Shown: piece by piece, positions 50,072 through 61,000 of the stretch
Position numbering within the stretch: the stretch's first letter is position 1
Layout: the number at the start of each line of letters is the position of its first letter
Translations under genes and position numbers: made by a program
NCBI RefSeq assembly: GCF_041146395.1
Contig: NC_090989.1
Location: forward strand, 252,330,843-252,394,842
Direction of reading: 5' to 3'
Length of the DNA stretch: 64,000 bases
DNA from: Eulemur rufifrons
Lineage: Eukaryota > Chordata > Mammalia > Primates > Lemuridae
The notes under the pieces: model-generated
The model's database searches: none
Seen by the model: the letters and a program-made list of their open reading frames with translations, nothing else
Told to the model about the DNA's origin: nothing

Positions 50072-52076
50072 ATGGATAGTCCCCCAAAGTTGACTGGAGA
50101 GACCCTCATCGTCCATCACATCCCCCTGGTGCACTGTCAAGTTCCGGACAGGCAGTGCTGTGGAGGGGCAAGTGGAAGCAGTGGGAGCACGAGACCCAAC
50201 CCCTTCTGCCCACCCGAGCTGGGCATCACCCAGCCTGATCCAGACCTGGGACAAGCTGACTCCCTGCTATACAGCAGCCTCCACTCTGCTCCGGGGGCAT
50301 CTGCGCGGCCTGCAGACAGCACCAAGAGCAGGGATCGGGATGGAAGAGGCCCCGGGGCCCCCAAACGACACAATCCCTTCTTGCTGCAGGAAGGTGTGGG
50401 TGAGCCTGGACTTGGTGACCTGTACAGTGACAGCATTAGTGACAGTGTCACTCAGCAGTCCTTCCACCTGCATGGCACTGGCCAGCCCACCTTCCATCTA
50501 TCCTCTTTTCAGCTGCCACCATCTGGCCCGCGAGTGGGCAGGCCATGGGGGGCAACACGCAGTCGGGCTGGAGTGGTGGTGGGGCAGGAACAGGAGCCAG
50601 TGACGACCCTGGATACCCAGCAGTGCAGCACTGGCCGCTGCTGCCGGCCAGAGCTGGAAGCAGAGACCATGGAGCTGGATGAGTGTGGGGGACCTGGAGG
50701 GAGTGGCAGTGGGGGTGGAGCCAGTGATACCTCTGGCTTCTCCTTTGACCAGGAATGGAAGCTCAGTTCAGATGAATCCCCAAGGAACCCCGGATGCTCG
50801 GGCCCAGGAGCCCAGCACTGCCGCTGCAGCAGCACCTCCAGCCAGTCGGAGGCGGCTGACCAGTCCATGGGCTACGTGAGTGACTCCTCCTGCAACAGCT
50901 CAGACGGTGTGCTGGTCACCTTCAGCACCCTCTACAACAAGATGCATGGCAACTCCCGTGCCAATCTCAACTCTGTCCCACAGTCCTGCAGCGACTCTTC
51001 CTTCTGCAGCCACTCGGACCCGGGCGCCTTTTACCTGGACCTGCAACCCTCCCCTGCTGAGTCTAAGATGTCCTGTGAGTCCCACCACCCTGAAAGTGGA
51101 GGAAGGGAAGGGGGCTATGGTTGTCCTCATGCCTCATCTCCTGAGCTTGATGCCAACTGCAACTCCTACCGCCCTCACTGTGAGCCCTGCCCGGCTGTGG
51201 CTGACCTCACAGCCTGCTTCCAGAGCCAGGCCCGTCTTGTTGTAGCCACACAAAATTACTATAAACTTGTCACCTGTGACCTGTCCTCCCAATCATCCCC
51301 AAGCCCCGCTGGCTCTTCCATCACCAGCTGCTCTGAGGAACACACCAAGATAAGTCCCCCACCAGGCCCTGGCCCAGACCCAGGCCCCAGCCAGCCCTCT
51401 GAGTATTACCTATTCCAGAAGCCAGAAGTCCAGCCAGAGGAACAAGAGGCAGTGGGTTCCTCAGCAGAAGCTGCAGCTGCCGTGGGCCCCCCTGTGCTCG
51501 AGGGGCAAGTGTACACCAATACTTCACCCCCCAACCTCAGCACGGGACGTCAGCGCTCTCGCAGCTATGACCGCAGCCTCAATCGCAGCCCTCCTGTCCG
51601 CCTGGGCTCGCTGGAACGCATGTTGAGTTGCCCAGTACGCTTGAGTGAGGGCCCTGCAGCCCTGACTGGGCCTGGCTCCCCACCCCGGAGGGTCACCTCC
51701 TTTGCTGAGCTGGCCAAGGGCCGGAAGAAAGCTGCGGGCTCTGGCTCCCCCCCACTTCGAGTGAGCGTTGGGGACTCCTCCCAGGAGTTCACACCCATCC
51801 AAGAAGCCCAGCAAGATAGGGGGTGCCCAGCGGATGAAGGCACTCGATGTAGCCATAGCCTCCCACCCATGCCCTTGGGGCCAGGCATGGACCTACTTGG
51901 CCCAGAGCCCTGGTCTACCCAGGGCTGTCAGGGCCCCCAGTCCAGTGAGATGCCTCCTGCTGGCCTCAGAGCTGCTGGGCAAGGCCCCCTGGCCCAGCTG
52001 TTGGATCCAGGGCCTGCTCTCCCAGGGAGCCCAGCCAACAGCCATACCCAGAGGGATGCAAGAGCTAGAGCTGACG
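50072..52076 (+). CDS. RUSC2: RUSC2 coding exon 2 (residues 1-668)
   Basis: This exon encodes about 44 percent of the protein in one piece, all of it Ser/Pro/Gly-rich and probably disordered. Visible short motifs include two NPF tripeptides (residues 43-45 and 101-103), which are candidate EH-domain ligands. There is a conserved block around [14 protein letters not shown], a proline run ([11 protein letters not shown]), and basic Ser-rich stretches ([10 protein letters not shown]) resembling phosphorylation or 14-3-3 sites. The donor is GACG|GTAAGG at 52076/52077, phase 1. Confidence 0.97.
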
Positions 52077-55000
52077 GTAAGGAACGTGGAGGTTGGCGAA
52101 TACCAGGATATGTGCATGACCTCCTCAGCAATAGGTCCCTGCCAGCCACCCATCCATGCCCCGAGAGGTCCTCAGCCTAGTCTGTTCTCTCTACAGCAGG
52201 GCATGTCCCGCAGTTACAGTCCGGGCGGGGGCCAGGGGAAGATAGAGGATCCAAAAATACACTGAGGAGATAAAAATCAACAGGACTTAGAGGCTGAGGT
52301 ACTGGGAAATGAAGTATTCAGAAGGCTGACTGGAACGATGATGATACCATGGATAGGGACTGTAAACACAGAAGTAGATTAACTGGAAGAGGGACAAGGC
52401 ATGAGTTCAGTTTGGGACTTCTAGGAATTTGTAGTGCTTAAGGGACAACCAAGGGATATGTCCAATAGGAAAACCACACTGGGTGTCAGTGAAATTTATT
52501 CTTTGATCAGTGATTGTGGCCACTCTCCAAAGAGTCGGAGACCTGACCCTTGACCTTTAAGTTCCAAGTGGCCTCTGTGGGCCAGCTCTTTCCCTATTTA
52601 TTTCATTACATTTTAAGTAAGTATTTTATACTAGGCCCCATGTTAAGGTGGTACTGGTGACAGAGAGATGAGAAAGACAATCTCTGCTCTCAAGGAATTC
52701 CAGCTGAGGATGGAAACAAAAGGAAATGGCAAATGAAAGTGCAGAAACAGCAGGTACACTATTGGCCGGTGAGAGGGGTATCTGAATCAGACTGCAGTGC
52801 CAGGCAGGACTGCTAGTACAGTGCGCATTTAAGCCCGGTCTAGAAAGATGATCAGGATTAGGCTTTGTGAAGACTTGTAAGAAGAATGTTAAGGCTCATA
52901 GAATAGTCTGTACAAGACCACAAAGGCACTAAATAGCTTGATGCTTTCCAGGAACTGCTAATAATTTGGTATAACCACAGTGGGATGGCGTGGAACCACT
53001 GAAGAATTTTAGTTGGAGAAGTGGTATTTGGCATTTGTTTGTTTTGGTTTGGTTTGGGTTTTTGTTTGCTTAGTAGCATGTTTTGATTTGCAGGTGGAAG
53101 GTGGACTGGAAGGGGTCTCCCTAAAAGGCAGGAGAGAGCACCGTGTAGACTGGAAAGTGGTTGGAATAAAAGTGGTAGCTGAGGCTATGTGAGTGGATGA
53201 GAGCATCCAGGGAGAACGTGTGGAGTCGTGAAGGGAACAGGGGAATAGGGGACTTCAGGGGTGAGCGGAGCAACCCTCAGAAGAAACTGAGGAGAATTAG
53301 CCAGAAAAACAGAAGAAAAACCAGGAGAGAGTGAAGTCACAGGAACTAAAGGAGGAGAAACTCAAAACAAGAATTAGGTTGAACCAAATGGTTCTAAAGA
53401 GAAATCACCTGAGATAAGGCTTTCTCTCCTGAAAGCAGCTCTGGGGGGCAGAGAGGGCGGAAGCCGGGCGGGAGCCAGCGGTTTGGAGGAAAGGGGAGGG
53501 AGCAGGGCCCAGTCCCACAGCTGTGCCGTGGCCTGGGGCAGGGTCTGTTGGTTCACACAGAGAGGGGCTGCCCTGGGGGCAGGGCTGGGAGGGAGGTCTC
53601 TAGGGAATTGGCCTTTGGAGCCCACTGCCTTAGCCTGGGGGTGTGTGTGGTGGGATGCTGTGGCTGGCATTCCGAGCCCAAGAAAAATCCTGGTCAGAGC
53701 TGGGAGGAGAGGCTTTGAAAGTGCTCCTATCAGACTTTGCATATCAAGATGCTGCTCTGCCCCATAAGTCTCCAGTCTTCTCTTGATTCTGTACAGCTTT
53801 TTTAAATCAAAATATAAATGACATTTCATCGAATTTATGAATGACAAAAGACGAGACAGGTTGATCCAGTCTGGAAATGACAGGAAGAAGCTGAGAAGCC
53901 TCTCTGGGATCCTGAGCAGCAGGATCCAGATTCAAAAGGATCTCAGCAGATCGGGAAAGAACAACACTAATAAAGCAGGGGCCGGTGTGAAGAAGTTTGA
54001 CATGCAAGCCATACTCGGGTTGCTTCGGGATAGTTAATTGATTGCAAACTCAGAATGAGTCAGCAGTTTGGCAGGGCTTCCAAAAAGTTAAAATGACTGG
54101 ATCCACGCACAGACTCCAGGAGGGAAGAGTGCCCTCCTCTGAGCCAGTGAGTGCTCACTGGCGCTCCGCTGAGTCCTGGGCACATTTCAGGAAGGAAGCG
54201 GGACTATCTCACCTAGAGACGAGCAGACTCAGGTGAATATGGTCTCTGTCTCCAGTTTTCTCAAGGGCTGTCACGTAGTAAAGTGAGATATCTTATCTGT
54301 ATTCACTGAGGGTAGAGCTGAGACCCGTCCCCATGGTGGCCCCTTTCTTACCTAACCTTATTCCTCGGCTTCAAACCATATCCTGGGAACTTAGAGGGGA
54401 TTTAATTTCTTAAAAAGAGTAGGAATACACGGTCTAATTCAGACATACTTTCTACAGAGGGGATAATAAAGCTATGGTGGGGATGCCCTAATCTGATAGC
54501 CAGGGTCAGCTCTGCCTTGACAATTGATATTTAAAGAAGTGGAAAGGAAGGAGATGTTCCCGGTGGGAAACAGTGTGCCTACAGAGCGGGGTGGGGGAGT
54601 CAGTGAGGATGGCAGGTGTGGAAGTTTGGGGGAGCAGCCTAATTTGTGGCAGCTGTGGGCACCAGGCTCGCCGAGAAGATCAGACTTTATTCTGTATGCA
54701 ATAGGAACCACAGGAGAGAAAATAAAATCCGTATTTCAGGAAGCTATCTGATTTAAGTAAGAAGATTCTGGATGCAGTAAGACTGGCCTAAATCGAGAGT
54801 GACCATGGGTACTGATTCATTTAACAAATCTTTATTCAGTACCTACTATGTACCAGGCTCTGTTCTAGGCACTGGGGATCCAGCAAAGAAAAATAAAAGA
54901 TCTCACTTTTCTGGACTTCTTATGAGGAATAATAGGCAGTAAACACATTATAAAAAGATAATTTCTGGTAGTGCAAAATGCTAAAAAGAAAATGAAAGAG

Positions 55001-58000
55001 CGTAATGGGATGGAGAGCAACTTGCCGAGGGGCTCCGGTGGTCAGAGACCATCTTACTGAGAGGATGATGTTTGAGCTGATGCCTGAGCGGTGAGAAGAT
55101 TCCAGGCAGAAGGAACAGCAGCTACAGAAGGCCCGAGATATTAATGAACTTGGCGTAAGGACAGAAAGAAGTATGGCCGGAGCACGGTGAGCAAGGGAGA
55201 GTGACAGAGGCTGTTCTCTAAGCACAGCCTGGGGATGGCAGGAGGGTGCAGTTTGAAAATGGCCCCAGGAGTGATTCTGGAACACCCCCTAATGGGGTTG
55301 TGGTCCCCATCCCCTACCATGCTGAAAAGAAAAGATGAGGGACAGCAAGACCTGGCCTGATACTATTTCCTGTGTAGCATAATGTAAAAAGAACATTGGC
55401 TCCACAGTCATACTCTGGCTTAGGCAGAATTCTAGCTCTGCCACTTCCTAGTTGTGTGACCTTGAGCAAATGACTTAATCTCTCTCAATTTCAAATCTCC
55501 CGATCTATCAAGTAAGAATACTAATTCCTGCCGCACACAGCTGGTGCGCAGCCCTGCTGGCGAGCCACAGCCCGGGTTTTAGGCCGTGGGAGTGCTTGTA
55601 GCGCCACCTGGTGTTCATTCTGATGTTTACAGTACGCGCAGCGTTGTGGTAGAGGCGCAGCGCATGCTCAACACCGTCCCACCGTGCATGGTCCTGGGGT
55701 GTTGTGTTTGGTTCTGAGCCCCATGTTTTGAGGGACATTGACCTGAGGACTGGCTGAAAGAACAGAAGAAGCCCAGCCTGGGGGAACTCACCTCTGTGCA
55801 GAGGGAGCAGACATGGACTCTGTGGTTCCAATGATCATGAGGGGAGGTGGACAGGGATAACAAGGAGGCTGGCTGTGAGTAAGGAAATATTTTATTATGG
55901 CTAGATTTGCTTAAGAATGAAATGTGCTGGCATTGAGTGGAGACAGGGGATGATGAGCAAAATCTTGAAGTCAGTAACATCCTGACACCGAAAATCTCCC
56001 AAGTCTTTAGGCCTTAGGAACAAAGATGGTGGTTCTGCCATGACAGAAGTGGAAGCATCAGGGAAAAGGAGAAAGATGATGGAAGAGCTGTTTTGAAACA
56101 GCAAATTTTAAGTGATAGCAGAGCCCTAAAGCAGAATGATCTAGAGACCAAGGGGAGGGTCACGGCTAAAGCTGTGGGTTTGGGAGTCATCTCTTTCAAA
56201 GTCTGAACTTAAGCTGTGCCAAGGAAAAAGTGTAAGATGAGATGTAAGAATTGAGCCTTAAGATATACACTGTTGGAGTCAAGAAAATGAAGAGGGGCGG
56301 GGCATGGTGGCTCATGCCTGTAATCAATTCTAGCACTCTGGGAGGCCAAGGTGGGAGGATCACTTGAGGTCAGGAGTTCAAGACCAGCCAGAGCAAAAGC
56401 AAGACCCCATGTCTACTAAAAATAGAAAAATTAGCCGGGCATGGTGGCCTATGCCTGTAGTCCCAGCTACTCGGGAGGCTGAGGCAGGAGGATTGCTTGA
56501 GCCCAGGAATTTGAGGTTGTGTGAGCTAGGCTGACGCCACGGCACTCTAGCCTGGGCAATAGAGCGAGACTCTGTCTCAAAAAGAAAAAAAAAAAAGGAA
56601 GAAAGAAGACAAAGAGGGACTGAAAAGCAAAGAGGTACAAGACAGTTCAGTGTCATAAAAACCATAGGAAAAGTTTTACAAAAGAAAGCGAGAACAGTGT
56701 CCCATTCCACAAACTTGGATTACTTGTACTCCATTCAATTGCTACAACCCAGATCCTGCCCATCTTTCCCCTTTCCCCAGCAGACGCCATCTCCTATCTC
56801 TGCTTCTGTGTTTTCTGTCGTGGGTTTCATTGTCTGACTGACTCCTCCATCCCTGTTGCTCCAGGGGGTGGTGCTGAGAGCCGACCAGTCCTTCGCTACA
56901 GCAAGGAGCAGAGGCCAACCACGCTGCCCATCCAGCCCTTCGTGTTCCAGCACCACTTCCCCAAGCAGCTGGCCAAGTCCCGGGCCCTCCACAGTCTTTC
57001 CCAGCTCTACAGCCTCTCGGGCTGCAGCCGTACACAGCAGCCCGCCCCACTGGCTGCTCCTGCTGCTCAAGTCCCAGCCCCAGCTCCCTCAGGGGAGACA
57101 CAGGCATCTACCCCTCGAACCACTGGGAGAGGTGCCAGGAAAGCTGGGCCGGAGCCAGAGACCTCACGGCCGTCACCCCTGGGCAGCTACTCCCCCATCC
57201 GTACTGCTGGCCCCTTTGGGCCCAGCACTGACTCTTCTGCCTCCACTTCGTGCTCCCCTCCCCCAGAGCAGGCCAAAGCCCCAGAGAACCTACCCCCATG
57301 GAGCCACTCCTGTCCTCCTGCTGTCCAGCCTGCCACCTCCCAGCAGCCACAGAAGGAGGATCAGAAGATGCTGACCTTGGCTGAGTACCGACTCCATGGA
57401 ATAGGAAGCTTGCCGCCCCTGGGCTCCTGGAGATCTGGCTTCAGCAGAGCAGAGAGCCTGGCCCAGGGAGGTGGTGAGGGCAGCATGGCGTCCAGGCCCA
57501 GTAATGGTATGAGCTTCACCACCCCAGCCCCACCCAAGTACTCCTACCTCCCCTTTGAATGGTTTCTTATACTCCAGCCTGGGGTCAGCGGTTAAGGTGT
57601 CTGCATCTCCTTCCCCAGCATCGGGGATAGTATCCACACACTCCCAACCCTGCCGTTTCACATGGGCCCACTGGGTGTCATATCCACCCAAATGCTGTCT
57701 CCTGCTAACTCTTGCCTGTCTGTCTCTTCTGCTAACCCGTTCCACTTCCAGCCAACCACCTATCCCCTCAAGCCCTCAAGTGGCGGGAATACAGGAGGAA
57801 GAACCCACTAGGTCCACCTGGTTTGTCGGGGAGCCTAGACCGAAGGCCACAGGAAGCTCGGCTGGCCCGGAGAAACCCCATCTTTGAGTTCCCTGGCTCC
57901 CTCAGTGCTGCCGGCCATCTGCACTGCCGGCTGAATGGTATGCGGGCCAGGTTTCCAGTGCACCCAGGGCAGGCCCTGCCACGGCTGGGAAGGGCTAGAG

Positions 58001-61000
58001 AAGGGGTCAGTCCCAGAGGAACATGTCTCCGAGAGGAGGCGGCACTGGACTGAGCTGCGACTCTTGGAGTGAGAGTGGCTCAGGATTGATTTTTCTCTTC
58101 TTTCCAGGTCAAGGGGTGAAGCCGTTACCACTGACCTTCCCTGACTTCCAGGACCCCTTTTCCTTGACGGAGAAGCCTCCAGCTGAGTTTTGTCTGTCCC
58201 CAGATGGCAACTCAGAAGCCATCTCCATTGACCTGCTTCAGAAAAAAGGTGCATATAATGCCCAGCCAGGGGTTCTGCTGTCACTACCTGTTCACGCCTG
58301 TTGCCCTACTGTCCAGCCCTCCGCGCTAGTTCCCTGCCTTACAGCGTCAAGTGCTGGGAGGCAGTGGCAGAGCACAGGCACTGGGCAAGAGGTAGAAGTC
58401 TGCGAACTGTGTGTGCGAGTGAGCAAGGGTCATCTATCACAGTGGCTTACGAGTCGGGCTCCAGTCCCTTCCCTCAGTGAGCTAAGTCCAGTGAGGGAGG
58501 CGGCCACGTAAGGAACGAATGCCCGAGCGCTCGGAGGGGCGGAGGGGCGGCTGAAGGCCCTGGAGCGCCTGGCCGCTTGGGTGAGCATGTTGGTGACATC
58601 TACTAAGATGAGGGCTGAAAGAACCACTCTATTTAGCAAATAAGCAACCACTGAACTAAGCAGTTTCAGCGAGGTGGTGGGGAGAGAATTGAGCATAATT
58701 GTGAGCTGAAGGGGAGGAGCCTGTGCAAAGGGAGAAAAGCGAAGGTGAAGGTCCTTGCAGAGACAGTGGGAGATTCAGAGCTTAGAGGGAGGAACCTGGG
58801 GCCAGAGGGAACAGCCACCTTCCTCCAAGAGGCGAAGGGAGCAAGAGGGCAGGATGTTGGGGAGGTGTAGATACGATACTGTTGTACGTTTTGCAGGGAG
58901 AGGGAAGTTGAAGGAATTCATGATCGGGCGTCTGTTCTCTGTGTGAAGTAGAACCAAGGGCTAGAGACGCGGGTAAAGGTTTGGACGGCAGCTTGGGGGT
59001 ATAGCAGATGCTGTCAAGGCGCATGTCAAAGAATCACCCTTGGCCGGGCGCGGTGGCTCACGCCTGTAATCCTAGCACTCTGGGAGGCCGAGGCGGGTGG
59101 ATTGCTCAAGGTCAGGAGTTCGAGACCAGCCTGAGCGAGACCCCGTCTCTACTAAAAATAGAAAGACATTATATGGACAACTAAAAATCTATATAGAAAA
59201 AATTAGCCGGGCATAGTGGCGCATGCCTGTAGTCCCAGCTACTCGGGAGGCTGAGGCAGTAGGATCGCTTAAGCCGAGGAGTCTGAGGTTGCTGTGAGCT
59301 AAGCTGACGCCACGGCACTCACTCTAGCCTGGGCAACAAAGTGAGACTCTGTCTCAACAACAAAAAAAAAAAAAGGCGCATGGCAAAGAATCACCCTTGT
59401 CTGGCACTGGGGCGAGCAACTTGGGTTTTCTTCAGGTCAGTGACCTGATTTCTCAGAGTGGAGAAATCCAGGATCAGTCCACTGGGGCTGGGAACTGAGG
59501 AAGTTGAGGGTCTTGGCAATGGTATTGCTGATGTGGGTCCAGGCTCGGGGGTAAAGATAGGAAGGGCTTCGGAACTGGGCAGAAACAGAAAGGGCCAGGC
59601 CTGGACGTTTGGAGGAGACTCATGTACAAATGCAGGGACTGAGAGTAAGCGTGAGAACCCTTCCCCATTCCCACTGAGTTGGCCAGGGACTTGCTCAGGA
59701 ACCTGTCACATCAAATTCTTCCTTGCAGGGCTGGTGAAAGCCGTTAACACCGCTGTGGACCTCATTGTGGCCCACTTTGGCACAAGCCGGGACCCTGGGG
59801 TGAAGGTAGGCAGGAAAGCGTGGAGACCCAGGCTCTGCTGTGCAGACCTCACTGGCACCTTCCCCTGCTCTCTCGCATTTAGAACCCGGGGTTGGGTGCT
59901 TGGGGATGGGGATGGCAAGAGGGAAGCAAGAGGGTGGACTGAGTGGTGTGTGGGCTCCGAGTCAGGCTTCAGGCGACCTCCTGCCCTTCCCTACTGCGTC
60001 TTCAGGCAAAGCTGGGAAACAGTTCCGTGAGCCCCAACGTGGGCCACCTGGTTCTGAAGTACCTGTGCCCTGCGGTCCGGGCCGTGCTGGAGGATGGGCT
60101 CAAGGCCTTTGTGCTAGATGTCATCATCGGGCAACGTAAGAACATGCCATGGAGTGTGATTGAGGCTTCCACACAGCTAGGTAAGTGTTGGGTGGCAAGG
60201 TGGGGACCCCAGGCTGAATTTAGGGTTCCAGAAATTGGTTGTGTGATCTCCAACCCTGGCTTCCTCCCAGGCCCATCCACCAAGGTCCTGCACGGCCTCT
60301 ACAACAAAGTCAGCCAATTCCCAGAGCTCACCAGTCACACCATGCGCTTCAACGCCTTCATCCTCGGCCTGCTCAAGTGAGTGTGTGGAGCAGCAAGACG
60401 TCCTAAACCAGTGGTCCCTGACCTTTCTGGCATCAGGGACTGGTTTCATGGAAGACAGTTTTTCCATGGACAGGGGGTTGGAGGTAGCTCTGCAGCCCGA
60501 TCCCTAAGAGGCCACGGACCGGGGGTTGGGGACCATAGCCGTACACAACCAGTCCTCTACCTGGGCTCTGTCTGCCTCCTGAGGAACCAGCTCCCTCAAC
60601 GGAGACAGAAAGGGCAGATCTGCACGCTCTGAGGCCAGGGCTCAGGCTCACTCTCTCCCCACCTGGCTGTCACCCCTCAGTAGGTCACTGCTTTCCTGCT
60701 GCACCCATGACCCTCTGACACTCATCACCAACGTGGTCTTCTGCTTTTACAAATCTATAATCTGGCTTATTTGGAAATGAGTTGGGTTTCTGAAGTTATC
60801 TGGACCTTATAAACCCTGATCCTCTCAATTCCAGCACTGCTTCCCAATCCTGCTTGGCCCTAAGTCCACGTTGGGACCCACCTCGTAGTATTAATTTTTT
60901 CTCAGGTGTGGGCCCAAGTCATCCCCTCCAGCCGTGAGCCGCCTGTCCTTTCACTCAGTAGCTGCCCTGACTCCATCCTAGGAGGAAGTGATTGGCTTGT

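Larger units (their letters stand above)
52077..56864 (+). other. RUSC2: RUSC2 intron 2 (4.8 kb)
   Basis: GT at 52077-52078, AG at 56863-56864. It holds L2, MIR and Alu copies, listed separately, and about 1.8 kb (53000-54800) with nothing recognised. The frame stays open for 35 codons past the donor, to a stop at 52178-52180. Confidence 0.9.
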
